Shown here: piece by piece, positions 53,831 to 64,000 of the stretch
Layout of the letters: every line of letters starts with the position of its first letter
Position numbering within the stretch: the first letter of the stretch is position 1
Assembly (NCBI GenBank): GCA_948567375.1
Contig: OX419756.1
Coordinates: 37,586,333 to 37,650,332, forward strand
Reading direction: 5' to 3'
DNA from: Lunularia cruciata
Lineage: Eukaryota > Streptophyta > Marchantiopsida > Lunulariales > Lunulariaceae
Length of the DNA: 64,000 nucleotides
Translations under genes and position numbers: made by a program
Notes under the pieces: model-generated
Database searches by the model: none
Seen by the model: only the letters and a program-made list of their open reading frames with translations
What the model was told of the DNA's origin: nothing

Positions 53831-56369
53831 TGTCGTGGGGAACGTTCGGTCTTGAGAGTGCGCCGAGCACATGGCTGCTTGTGCTTAGTTTTCTGAGGTT
53901 GACTCACCCTGAAGGTTTTGTTTTATCCTTGACTTTTGTAAAACCAATCTTGTCATGCGAGGTTGGTGTTATGGTTTCTACCTCTGCTTGGTCTCATATC
54001 CTATTTTCTCGTCAGGTTCAAGCTATGGTTCGGGATCTGGCAGTTCATAGACCTAGGTCTGGTGGCCCTTTGATAAAATAAAATAAACAACAACTGAGTG
54101 ATCTAACTGAACATAAATCCGGCACTCAGATCATTTAATTATGCTTTTCACCTGGACCAGACTAAGAGATCCTAGAATGGAGTTTCCTCAACTCTAGTCA
54201 CAATTCATAACACAAATCTGCTTCCAAGACTCATTTCACATTTTGAAAATTCCTATCCTGGTCCAAAACACAGTCCTAAGGCATCTCCAAAAGCCTTCAG
54301 CCCTTCAAGACTCCTTTCACATTTCGAAAATTCCTATCCTAGTCCAAAACACAGTCCTAAGGCATCTCCAAAAGCTTTCAGCCCTTCAAAACTCCCTTCA
54401 CATTTCGAAATTTCTGTCCTGGTCCAAAACACATCCCTCATGCATCTCCAAAAGCCTTCAGCCCTTCAAGACTCCTCTCACATTTTGGAAAGTTCTCTCC
54501 TGGTCCAAAACACAGCCCTTAGGCATCTCCAAAAGCCTTCAGCCCTTCAAGACTCCTTTCACATTTTGAAAATTCCTATCCTGGTCCAAAACGCAGTCCT
54601 AAGGCATCTCCAAAACCTTCAGCCTTCAAGACTCCTTTCACATTTCGAAATTTCTCTCCTGGTCCAAGCACAGCCCTGCACTCTCACATTTCGAAATTCC
54701 TCTCTTGGTCCAAGCACAGCCCTGCACTCTCACATTTCAGAATTCCTCTCCTGGTCCAAGCACAGCCCTGCACTCTCACATTTCAGAATTCCTCTCCTGG
54801 TCCAAACACAGCCTTGCACTCTCACATTTCGAAATTTCTCTCTTGGTCCAAGCACAGCCCTGCACTCTCACATTTCGAAATTCCTCTCCTGGTCCAAGCA
54901 CAGCCCTGCACTCTCACATTTCAGAATTCCTCTCCTGGTCCAAACACAGCCTGCACTCTCACATTTTGAAATTGCTCTCCTGGTCCAAGCACAGCTTTGC
55001 ACTCTCACATTTCGAAATTGCTCTCCTGGTCCAAGCACAACCATGCACTCTCACATTTCGAAATTCCTCTCTTGGTCCAAGCACAGCCCTGCACTCTCAC
55101 ATTTCAGAATTCCTCTCCTGGTCCAAACACAGCCTGCACTCTCACATTTTGAAATTGCTCTCCTGGTCCAAGCACAGCCCTGCACTCTCACATTTCCAAA
55201 TTCCTCTCCTGGTCCAAACACAGCCTGCACTCTCACATTTTGAAATTGCTCTCCTGGTCCAAGCACAGCCCTGCACTCTCACATTTCGAAATTCCTCTCC
55301 TGGTCCAAACACAGCCTGCACTCTCACATTTCGAAATTGCTCTCTTGGTCCAAGCACAGCCCTGCACTTTCAAGCCCCTTCCTGTCCAACTCGAAAATTC
55401 CTCTCCTCTGTGTGTGTTCCTCTGTCCAAACCCTTCAGCTTCTCGAGAATTTCTCCTCCTGCCAAACCCCCTTCTGTCCAACTCAAAAATTTCTCTCCTG
55501 TGTGTGTTCCTCTGTCCAAACCCTCCAGCTTCTCGAGAATTTCTCCTCCTGCCAAACCCCCTCCTGTCCAACTCGAAAATTTCTCTCCTGTGTGTGTTCC
55601 TCTGTCCAAACCTTCCAGCTTCTCGAGAATTTCTCCTCCTGCCAAACCCCCTCCTGTCCAACTCGAAAATTTCTCTCCTGTGTGTGTTCCTCTGTCCAAA
55701 CCCTCCAGCTTCTCGAGAATTTCTCCTCCTGCCAAACCCTCTCCTGTCCAACTCGAAAATTTCTCTCCTGTGTGTGTTCCTCTGTCCAAACCCTCCAGCT
55801 TCTCGAGAATTTCTCCTCCTGCCAAACCCTCTCCTGTCCAACTCGAAAATTTCTCTCTTGTGTGTGTTCCTCTGTCCAAACCCTCCAGCTTCTTGAGAAT
55901 TTCTCCTCCTGCCAAACCCTCTCCTGTCCAACTCGAAATTTCCTCTGTCCCTAAAAAGCCTTCCTGACTACTCCTTCATGATCATTCCAATCCCTTTCGA
56001 TTCCCTTCCTTCCTGCCCACCTTCTGCCCTCTGCCCCCAAACTCCTCCTGTCATTCTTGAAAAAAAAAACCCCTTGCTCTCTTGACACTCCTCTGTCCCT
56101 TTTCAAAAAAAAACCCTACTCCTTTCTTCTCCTGAAAATTTCTGCCACTCCTCTCAAAATCCTCTGCCAAACCCTCTCAAAATCTTTTGGCATTTTGTGA
56201 AAACCCTCAGCCCTTCTCTGTCTCCTCACTTTCTCCCAAAACCAGGTAGCAAAACCACACCCGAGACATATTATCATAAATCCCTGTTTCTTACAACAAA
56301 TAAAAGAGAAAAGAAAATTTATCACACCAAAAGCCTCAAGGGTACACGTGGGCTTTTTCCCCGACGACA
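53831..56369 (-). repeat. R3b 5' LTR, 2.54 kb
   Basis: Plus-strand ends TGTCGTGGGG and CCCGACGACA. It carries the same three arrays as the 3' LTR, with copy-number differences in the 46-bp array. The very high similarity of the two LTRs suggests a recent insertion compared with R3a. Confidence 0.9.
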
Positions 56370-56409
56370 ACGTGTACCCTTGAGGCTTTTGGTGTGATAA
56401 ATTTTCTTT
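56310..56409. repeat. Perfect inverted repeat at the R3b/R3c junction
   Basis: Forty-base arms (56310-56349 and 56370-56409) are exact reverse complements around a 20-base spacer, and similarity continues outward with a few mismatches. It arose because R3b inserted in the opposite orientation close to the end of a related LTR. Confidence 0.9.
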
Positions 56410-56619
56410 TTCTCTTCTAGTTGTTGTAAGGAACATGGATTTATGTCAATATGTCTTAGGTGTAGTTTTATGCTACCTTGCTGCGGGAGATATTTCCTAT
56501 ATTATTGTGCAGCCAGGAAAAGTTATGGTGTTATTAGCTCAAGGAGTCTTTTAATGTGGCTTGAGCCAAGAAATAATGTTGGGTTACACTAGCTCAGGTT
56601 CTGTTTTACGTTATTGGAA

Positions 56620-58400
56620 TGAAGGAGTATTTGCCTTAGAAGAGGAGCAAAAAGGAGTCTTTGAGTTGGAAATACTTGGGAGACTTTAGAGGAGTGGTGA
56701 TAATGAAAGGTTTGGGGGGAAAACAGCAGGAAAAAGTTAGAGGAGTGAAGGAACTCAGCTCGGAAGGAGATTTTTGAGTGGAAAGGGTTCTGGACAGAGG
56801 GCTGCATGAGGAGATTTTCGAGTGGAAAGGGTTCTGGCAGTAGGGCTGCAAGAGGAGATTTTGAGTGGAAAGGGTTCTGGTGAATTGGCTGCAGGAGAAG
56901 ATTTTCGAGAGAATATTTGGCTGTGCAGAAGGTTTGGAGAGTGCTTTTGGGACAAAGGAGAATTATCAAAGAGATAGGCTTGGCTAGGACAAAGAGAGAA
57001 ATTTGGAAAGTGCTTGCTGTGCAGAAATTGGGAGAGAAAGGCCTGCTGGGAGAAAGGAGAATTATCGAAGGGTTAGGGCTTGGCCAGGAGAGAGAGAGAA
57101 GTTTCAAAAGTGCTTGCTGTACAGTAATTGGGAGAGAAACGCCTGCTAGGAGAAAGGAGAATTATCAAAGGGTTAGGGCTTGGCCAAGAGAGAGAGAGAA
57201 GTTTCAAAAGTGCTTGCTTTGCAGAAATTGAGAGAGAAAGGCCTGCTGGGAGAAAGGAGAATTATCGAAGGGTAAGGGCTTGGCCAGTAGAGAGAGAGAA
57301 GTTTTGAAAGTGCTTGCTGTGCAGAAATTGGGAGAGAAAGGCCTGCTGGGAGAAAGGTGAATTATCAAAGGGTTAGGGCTTGGCCAGGAGAGAGAGGAGA
57401 ATTTTTGAAAGTGCTTGCTGTGCAGAAATTTGGAGAGAAAGGCCTGCTGGGAGAAAGGAGAATTATTGAAGGGTTAGGGCTTGGCCACGAGAGAGAGAGA
57501 GAGAGAAGTTTCAAAAGTGCTTGCTGTGCAGAAATTGGGAGAGAAAGGCCTGCTGGGAGAAAGGAGAATTATCAAAGGGTTAGGGCTTGGCCAGGAGAAG
57601 TTTTGAAAGTGCTTGCTGTGCAGAAATTTGGAGAGAAAGGCCTACTAGGAGAAAGGAGAATTATCGAAGGGTTAGGGCTTGGCCAGTAGAGAGAGAGAAG
57701 TTTCGAAAGTGCTTGCTGTGCAGAAATTTGGAGAAAAAGGCCTTCTGTGGAGACAGGACCAGGGAAGGATTTGCGAGATGCCTAAGGTCTGAGATAGGAC
57801 CAGTGGATGAATTTTCGAAATTTGCAAGAGAGTGTTGAGGGCTGAAAGATTTTGAGATGCCTTCTATTGAGATAGGACCAGGGAAGGATTTTGAGATGCC
57901 TAAGGTTTGAGATAGGACCAGTGGATGAATTTTCAAAATTTGCAGGAGAGTGTTGAGGGCTGAAGGATTTTGAGATGCCTTCTATTGAGACAGGACCAGG
58001 GGAAGGATTTCAAGATGCCTGAGGGGCTGAGACAGGACCAAGGGAAGGATTTCAAGATGCCTAAGGTGTGAGATAGGACCAGTGGATGAATTTTCGAAAT
58101 TTGCAGGAGAGTTTTGAGGGCTGAAAGATTTTGAGATGCCTTCTGTTGAGACAGGACCAGGGGAAGGATTTTGAGATGCTTGAGGTCCGAGATAGGACCA
58201 ATGGATGAATTTTTGAAATTTGCAGGAGAGTGTTGAGGGCTGAAAGATTTCAAGACGTCTTCTGTTGAGACAGGACCAGGGGAAGGATTTCGAGATGCAT
58301 GAGGTCTGAGATAGGACCAGTGGATGAACTTTTGAAATTTGCAGGAGAGTGTTAAGGGCTGAAAGATTTTCGAAATGCTGTAGGCAGTGCTTGAAAGTGC
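56620..58400 (+). repeat. R3c LTR minisatellites
   Basis: Two arrays. A unit of about 100 bp (about 56900-57740, ggagagaaaggcctgctggg core) is followed by a unit of about 120 bp (57750-58370, gataggaccagtggatgaat core). They differ from the arrays of R3a, and only parts recall R3b in inverse orientation, although the LTR ends are shared. Confidence 0.8.
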
Positions 58401-59337
58401 AGGGGAGAAAAAGGGTTTTCCCTCAAAGGAATGAACAATGTGTAGGACAGGAGATTCAGACAATAGAGAATTTTTGCAGGTCTGAAAGGGATTCGCTGCA
58501 GAAGTTGCCGAAGGATATCTCCCGAAGTCAGGAAGAAGAGGAGGAGAATTCCAAAGTGGATCAGCTCATCTGGAGCAAGGGCAAGGAAATATTTGAAGTA
58601 GGTTGGCCTATCTGAATGGAGTGAATCTGATCTGCAAAACAAGGCATAGGAAAATGAAGAGGTTCGGAGGGTGAGTTGCAGTGTCTGCTGTCGGACAGAG
58701 TATATGTGAAGTGCCGGCTGAGTTGATGAGCAGTTGCAACCTTAGAGCAGGCATTGCCTTGACTATAACTATTTGACTTATCCAACCTTGTGAACTTTGT
58801 TGTTGAAATTCTTGTGAATGATGAGTCTTGGAAGCGGATTTGTGTTATGAATTGTGCCTAGAATTGAGGAGAACTCCATTCTAGGAGCTCTCAGTCCGGT
58901 CTAGATGAATAGCATAAATTAAATGATCTGGGTGCCCGGGTTTATGTTCAGTTAGATCACTCAATTGTTGTGTATTTTATTTATTTTATTTTATCAAAGT
59001 GCCACCTGACCTAGGTCTATGAACTGCCACATTCCAAACCATAGCTTGAACCTGACGTGAAAATAGAATATGAGACCAGGCAGAGGTAGAAACCATAACA
59101 AGATTAGTTTTGCAAAAGTCAAGCATAAAACAAAACCTTTAGGGAGAGCCAACCTCAAGGAAACTGAAACAACAAGTTCATATAGAGACAAATTCCCAAC
59201 AATCCAGGAGTAGGGAAGGAATGTCAGTCTACGGGAAAATCCAAAAGAAAGACAGTAAGGAAAACTAAGCACAAGCAGCCATGTGCTCGGTGCACTCTCA
59301 AGACCAAACGTTCCCCACGACACCGCTTTCTTAGAGT

Positions 59338-59525
59338 GCAAGCCAAGTTAACTAGGAAGCTTCTCAAGAAGCTTCCTTCTAGAAGCCACCTACTTGGCGT
59401 GCAAGCTAAGCTAGTTGGAAGCTTCTAGAAGTTTCCTTCTAGAAGCTACTTACTTGAGGTGCAAGCTAAGCTAGCCGGAAAGCTTCCCAAGAAGCTTCCT
59501 AGATACTTCCAGAATATTCTAGGCT
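59338..59525. promoter_or_regulatory. Three repeats of about 60 bp rich in heat-shock-element motifs
   Basis: Units start gtgcaagcyaag at about 59337, 59399 and 59459. Unit 2 contains GAAgcTTCtaGAAgtTTC (59418-59435), four alternating GAA/TTC pentamers, then TTCtaGAA (59437-59444). Unit 1 has GAAgcTTC, GAAgcTTC and TTCtaGAA. Such arrays bind heat-shock factors. No gene or TATA box is seen next to them, so activity is unproven. Confidence 0.5.
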
Positions 59526-59587
59526 AATTTGTCTTATGTGCTACTTTGTAAGCCCGACTAACTTTGTCACTAATCTCCATATTATTA

Positions 59588-59972
59588 TAGATAACCCATG
59601 TGAAGGAATCCTTGGCTTAGTGGTTGGGTCAAGATGAGACTATATGCTTAGGAGAATATTCCCATGAGTATAGATATTCCTTTAGCTTTTTAATTTTATT
59701 TGACTTTTAACCTAGTAACTTGAGTTACTCCTGTAATTAGTAACTTTGGTGCATAAATATTTCACAAGTATATAAACTAGGGGTGAGGAGATAGTCATTA
59801 TCCTTTCATTTGTAACTATCTCTCTCATGGAATTCTCTAGTGAGCAATGGTTTGAGTCTTGGAGTGTTAGCCTCGGCGGAGTATGATGGAGTTCCTTGCC
59901 TTCTTAGTCTATGATGCACTACCATAATAGCCATCAGAGGTTCATCTTGAGTGAGAGATAGGCTGGCTCACA
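59588..59972 (+). repeat. R1 LTR fragment (3' part)
   Basis: Matches the last 385 bp or so of R1 LTRs, from gataacccatgtgaaggaatc to ggctggctcaca, more diverged than the others. The left part is missing. Confidence 0.8.
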
Positions 59973-60199
59973 AAGCAATGGTTCTATAGTAAGTCCAACT
60001 AAATCTATGAAAATCTTCACACAAATTTGATAGAGATTCCACACACATAGAGGTTCTTAAAGAAATTTAGCAATTTAGAAAATTTTGCAATGATCAAAGG
60101 TACCAATGATCTACTAGGCTAGGAAATACCGCTTATGCCCATTCTTCATACACCCATTTTTTCCACTTAGCTCACTTCTCTAATGTAATTAGTTTGGTT
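59973..60199. other. Spacer between inverted R1 LTRs, no gene seen
   Basis: 227 bp of AT-rich sequence between two facing R1 LTR ends. No primer site, ORF or known repeat was recognised. Confidence 0.4.
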
Positions 60200-60889
60200 T
60201 GTGAGCCGGCTTGTCTCTCACTCAGGATGAACCTCTGATGACTACTATGGTAGCGCACCATGGACTAAGAAGGCAACAAACCCCAACTCCATCATACTCC
60301 TCCAAGGCTAACACTCCAAGACTCAAGACATTGCTCACTAGAGAACTCAATGAGAGAGATAGTTGCAAATGAAAGGATGATGAGTACCTCCTCACCCCTT
60401 GTTTCTATACTTGTGAAATAGTTACGCACCAAAGTTACTAATTATTAAAGTAACTCAAGTTACTAGGCTGAAAGTCAAATAAAGTCATAAAGTATAAAGG
60501 AATATCCATCCACATGGGCATATTCCACTAAGCATATGATCTTATCTTGACCCAACCACTAAGTCAAGGATTCCTTCACATGGGCTCTCCTTGGACTATA
60601 GAAGAATCCAAAACAAAAAGGCTTGTGGGCCCAAGAGTTCTCAACTCTTTCCTCAATGTCAAACACCTAGGAATAATACCAAGTTAACACACTAGAATCC
60701 AAAATAGTGGTGCAAGTCTTTTCCATTTCCTCTAAAGTAAGGTCCACTCTATCTTAGTTATGACTAAATTTAGCTAGTCATGACTCATATAGAACCATCC
60801 TTTATCTTTATATAAATAATATCTCTCAAGTACTTATAGTACCAAACTAAATATCACAATATTACATACATGCACAAATAGGTGTTACA
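60200..60889 (-). repeat. R1 LTR, diverged
   Basis: 690 bp, TGTGAGCCGG to AGGTGTTACA, with more substitutions than the R1a-d LTRs. Flanks tggtt and agtcg do not match, and no internal R1 sequence adjoins, so it is not a simple solo LTR. Confidence 0.8.
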
Positions 60890-60919
60890 AGTCGTACTCT
60901 CAACTTGGATTAGAATTTC

Positions 60920-61170
60920 AATAGCCAACTCAACTACCAATAATGAGCTCTTATTGCACTTTCAAGCCACACCCATTGTAGCTAAAGACCCAAAGTGATC
61001 CTTTCTTTGTCTACCATAACCAGCAGCTCAAAGGACCAATATCAAGAAGTGAGCTCTCTAGAGCTATACTTTGAAAGTATGCCCCTATGGACTATACTAA
61101 GAACATGTTGATGACCCATTTGATGATGCAAATGGTAGCTTTGATGGTGTGATCAATAGCACTGACACAA
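60920..61170 (-). repeat. R5 LTR relic, inverted
   Basis: The block agaagtgagctctctagagct, then actttgaaagtat and gatgcaaatgg, matches the reverse complement of 47185-47420 in the R5 LTR. It is strongly diverged and lacks clear ends. Confidence 0.6.
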
Positions 61171-62518
61171 AATTTGGCCACCACTAAATAATCTTTGAGC
61201 AATTATTAGTATAGTTATGACTACCAAGGCTAACCCTTTAATGTTTGAGAAAACTAGCTTTAGCATTGCAAATGTTGTGATACTTGTGAAAATTACTCAA
61301 TTGGGTTAGTCCATTTTTATATCATTGGAGGCAAGTATTTCTATTTCATTAGAGGTTAGGGTTAAAATATCATGCCACATCACTTGGCAATTACTAGTGA
61401 AAGAAATTAAAAGATGCATGCAAGATAAGATCTCCAAGAGAAAGAGGGAAAGTGAATATGACTTTAATGATTAGAGATTCATCAAAGGGAGATTCAAGAA
61501 GTTTGGAAATTTTGATCAAACATGGAGTGATTTTGATTTGGATATGGAAGAGAAAGACAAACTATTTATGTGGTGGTATTTTTTCATTCACAATGATATT
61601 TGATCAAGAGAAATTTTTACAATTGGAGCACCAATTTTTCTTGTAAACTCTTTAGAGATTTAGATCCCTCTTCATTTAGATAGCTAGTGCAGATGGATCT
61701 TGAAAACCTTTTCTTTCGTTACTTGACCTCATTATAGAACATATTTTTTTCTAAAAGAGAAATTAGAGAACATAATGTTTTCTAAAAGAGAAATGTAGGG
61801 AAGGTCCAATCGCTGGTGTATGCTCAATTAGTTGTAACAATGATTGATTTGGATATAATGGAAATAGCTTGTGTGTCACAAGGGGTCACAAATATATGGG
61901 GAATTAATTCAAAATCTATAGCAAAACTAATTAATAGTCACAAAGGTTCATATTCAATCAATGTGCAAGTGGTATGCAACAAGTAATATATTTTTCTAGA
62001 GGTGAGTATTCTTTGAGTACCAAGGAGTGTGAGTTTTGCTCCAAGTATTGTAGGTCTATTTTATATTATTTTAAATTAGATCTTTTTTTTCTATATGAGT
62101 TTCTCATAGTTCTTATGGAATTTGGAATTTTATTATCTTGGTGGGTAAAGATTTTATCTCCATGTGTTAACTTACTATTGAATGTTATTATCTAAGTAGT
62201 GTGCATTGAGTGTTGGTTCTTATTCCAAGGATGCCAAAGTCCTATCACAATATGACCTACATCAAAAAATCACCCTTGTGGTGTAATATGAATCAAGGAG
62301 GGTCTAATATGTCCTTTGAGCTCAACCAATATTACTTAACGACTCAAGGTATGTGTCAATGAGTTACTTGGTACCTTCATTCAAGCTTCCTTGCCTTGAG
62401 GATAAAATGGAGTTTAACAAATGTGTTGCAAGAGCTAGGGTTCTTAATGAGCATTGTATTAGAGTGTTGAAAGCACATTCTCATTCATTGTGAGAACTAA
62501 GAGTTTAGCTTAAAAGTA
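61171..62518. other. AT-rich stretch, no gene recognised
   Basis: About 1.35 kb without a convincing ORF; the longest, at 61452-61646 and 61974-62195, have no recognisable motif. A partial duplication of the type ctaaaagagaaat is seen at 61740-61800. It may be decayed repeat sequence. Confidence 0.4.
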
Positions 62519-62717
62519 TGTGACAACCCGGCAAATATCACTTTTGCGGTAATCAGGTAAGTAAAGTTTGTTCCCACAAAGATACAAATCAGAATTGGTC
62601 AAATACGAAGTCAAATAGTAACTTGTAGTTCTTCTTGATTTCTTCTTTAATCTCTTAGGTAGATACTACACCCAGAAGAGAGTAACAAGCTCACAATCTT
62701 GACAACTTGTCACAAAT

Positions 62718-62742
62718 ACACACACACACACACACACACACA
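62718..62742. repeat. (AC)n microsatellite in the R2c LTR
   Basis: About twelve AC units. The matching place in R2a LTRs has only three or four, so it expanded in this copy. Confidence 0.9.
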
Positions 62743-63332
62743 TAATCACAACATAGCAAATTCTGTCCAAACAACTCTTGATTGTGATGATTCAGATTCT
62801 CCCAAAGACGGCACATCACTACGAAGAACAATTTTGCCTCAGAATTGTGTTCCACCCCTCCACTAAAGGCACAACTTCCTCTATTGAAATTGCTTCACAT
62901 CAACTTCGTGCCGCACTCACAAATGTAGAATACTACCAACACTACAATTCCTCTCAGATCTGTCAAGGCATTGCTCCGATGCACTTCACTCAAGATCAAA
63001 CACACATAATGAAGATCAAGGCTACAGAATCCAACATCCATAGACACACTGACTTGCACTTCGGAATTCTCCACACACTCACAAACACAAACACAAAATT
63101 GACAATCTGAATTAAGCTCAAGCAACAAACACAGAAAACATCACTTTGCTTTATCTATCTTCAGAAATATGAATACTGAACAACATAGTATTGCAAATGC
63201 TCCCCTTAAATATTGAAGCAAACGGCAGTTCTTCCTACCTATGCACCGCTTCCTAACATCTTTTCCTACCTGTAGATCCAAATTGAGAATCCATCTCTTC
63301 ATATTTGCCTCTTCCTATCTCAAAACTGTTTC

Positions 63333-64000
63333 TTACTCCGATCCGATGTCTACCTCATCATCGGCTTCCAAACCCGATGATCTTCCTACTACTTCTCCTT
63401 CTTCAGGTATAGCTAATTCTACCAATTCCTGCACTAATTCTACTACTTCTACACTAGGAACTACCATTGAGCTCAGGGTTACTCCATCTACTTCTTTATC
63501 TCCTGACCCACTTTTCTCTAACGTGCCAAATAACAAGTCCGATGACGCTTGTACTCCTACTTCTGCAACATCGGACTCCCTCTCCGCTATCACACTATTC
63601 CTAATTTTCTCTAACTCTGAATTGACTAAATCTAATCTGAGACTAACATTGTCTTCTACTTCTAACATCTTCCGGTCTACTCGCTCCCTCAATCGGATCA
63701 ACAACATGTTCATATCCACATCTTTGGCTTTTCTCTTCCGAGTTTCCTGCACAAGCAACTTCAACTCATGTAGACGGGCTTCTTCCAATCTCCCTTCAGC
63801 CTCCGTGCTCAAGATTGCTCTCAACTTCCCTACAACTTCTCCTACTGATTCCAACTCATATCCTTGAGAGCGCTCTACCTTCAACTCTTCACGGTACATC
63901 AACTCATCTTCGTACTCCGCAGCAAGCATCTTCTTCTCCTCCGCATATGATGTACTCTATAACTCAGCACTTTGGACCAGCTCTCATAATCGTCCTTCTT
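63333..64000 (-). CDS. R2 LTR-encoded protein, coiled-coil C-terminal part
   Basis: Open from 63929 (and probably from beyond the window) to the stop at 63333. It has EARLHELKLLVQETRKRKAKDVDMNMLL-type coiled coil, then LRLDLVNSELEKIRNS, and the end DDEVDIGSE. It is a single uninterrupted frame of about 198 residues, where the R2a copies are broken or shifted. Charged heptad-like spacing suggests self-association. Function is unknown. Confidence 0.6.

Larger units (their letters stand above)
47628..56369 (-). mobile_element. R3b, non-autonomous R3 element carrying captured host coding sequence
   Basis: 5' LTR 53831-56369, 3' LTR 47628-50113. Flanks acgt at 47624-47627 and 56370-56373. The primer site (53826-53809), gag start and polypurine tract match R3a. 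Between gag and the polypurine tract there is no protease, RT or integrase. A coding stretch related to ESF1 and kinesin-14 takes their place. The element would need enzymes from an autonomous R3 relative. Confidence 0.88.
47604..59322 (+). mobile_element. R3c, R3-family solo LTR split by R3b
   Basis: The LTR consists of 47604-47627 (TGTCATTGGGAAAATAGCCCACGT starts at 47604) plus 56374-59322, ending CCCCACGACA. Total length is about 2.97 kb. Flanks ccgt (47600-47603) and ccgc (59323-59326) fit a 4-bp duplication with one change. No primer site or coding region is attached. Bases 56370-56373 are the second target copy (acgt) of R3b. Confidence 0.8.
62519..64000 (-). repeat. R2c, R2 LTR running off the window
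   Basis: Starts TGTGACAACCCGGC at 62519 and is collinear with 10457 and 28340 onward, including the TATTTAAG box (63212-63205) and the end of the U3 ORF. The rest lies outside. Confidence 0.88.

Noticed and set aside
61452..62195. Possible small genes at 61452-61646 and 61974-62195
   Set aside because: Short AT-rich ORFs with no motif, no conserved copy and no regulatory context.

Overview
The window is a stack of nested LTR retrotransposons of the Ty3/gypsy superfamily from a large, repeat-rich plant nuclear genome. No intact host gene, rRNA or tRNA gene was found. The plant assignment rests on tRNA-Asp-type and probable tRNA-Arg-type primer sites, Athila/Tat-like pol motifs, and captured plant-type ESF1 and kinesin-14 fragments. 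A gymnosperm, fern or other non-angiosperm is plausible, but the species cannot be named from sequence. I use provisional family names R1 to R5. R1 has a 692 bp LTR (TGTGAGCC/GGGTGTTACA ends, tRNA-Asp-like primer site). R2 has an LTR of about 3.6 kb that carries an ORF. R3 has a 2.2-3.0 kb LTR full of minisatellites. R4 is known only as 737 bp solo LTRs. R5 carries a DNA methyltransferase and a PHD-like finger.

Layout. The oldest layer is an R5 element on the + strand, now in pieces: 2640-4139, 37122-37480, 39408-41130 and 41868-47484. Once later insertions are removed, its gag, protease, cytosine-5 DNA methyltransferase, reverse transcriptase and RNase H lie largely in one frame. Integrase and a degraded PHD-like finger follow. 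An R1 copy (R1a, 1-2639, -) sits in its 5' LTR. An R3 element (R3a, 4140-37117, +) sits in its leader. An R1 copy with an unusual left end (R1d, 37481-39402) sits in gag, and a solo R4 LTR (41131-41867) sits in the protease.

R3a is itself split by a full-length R2 element (R2a, 10457-32577, -, target duplication ctgta/ctgca). R2a contains an R2 solo LTR (18201-20089), an R1 element that has lost RT-RH-IN (R1b, 20239-26378, itself carrying an R4 solo LTR at 22445-23180) and an R1 solo LTR (30236-30926). The nesting is five levels deep (R5 > R3a > R2a > R1b > R4).

To the right, an R3-family solo LTR (47604-59322) is split near its left end by a non-autonomous R3 element (R3b, 47628-56369, -). 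R3b encodes gag fused in frame to captured host coding sequence: a fragment of the nucleolar pre-rRNA processing factor ESF1 and a kinesin-14-like neck coiled coil. Beyond 59323 lie a heat-shock-element-like repeat cluster, R1 LTR pieces, an inverted R5 LTR relic, about 1.3 kb of unassigned AT-rich DNA, and the start of another R2 LTR running off the window.

All pol genes are broken by stops and frameshifts. The best preserved coding sequences are the R3b gag/host fusion (one in-frame stop plus one frameshift) and the R1d integrase (two stops).
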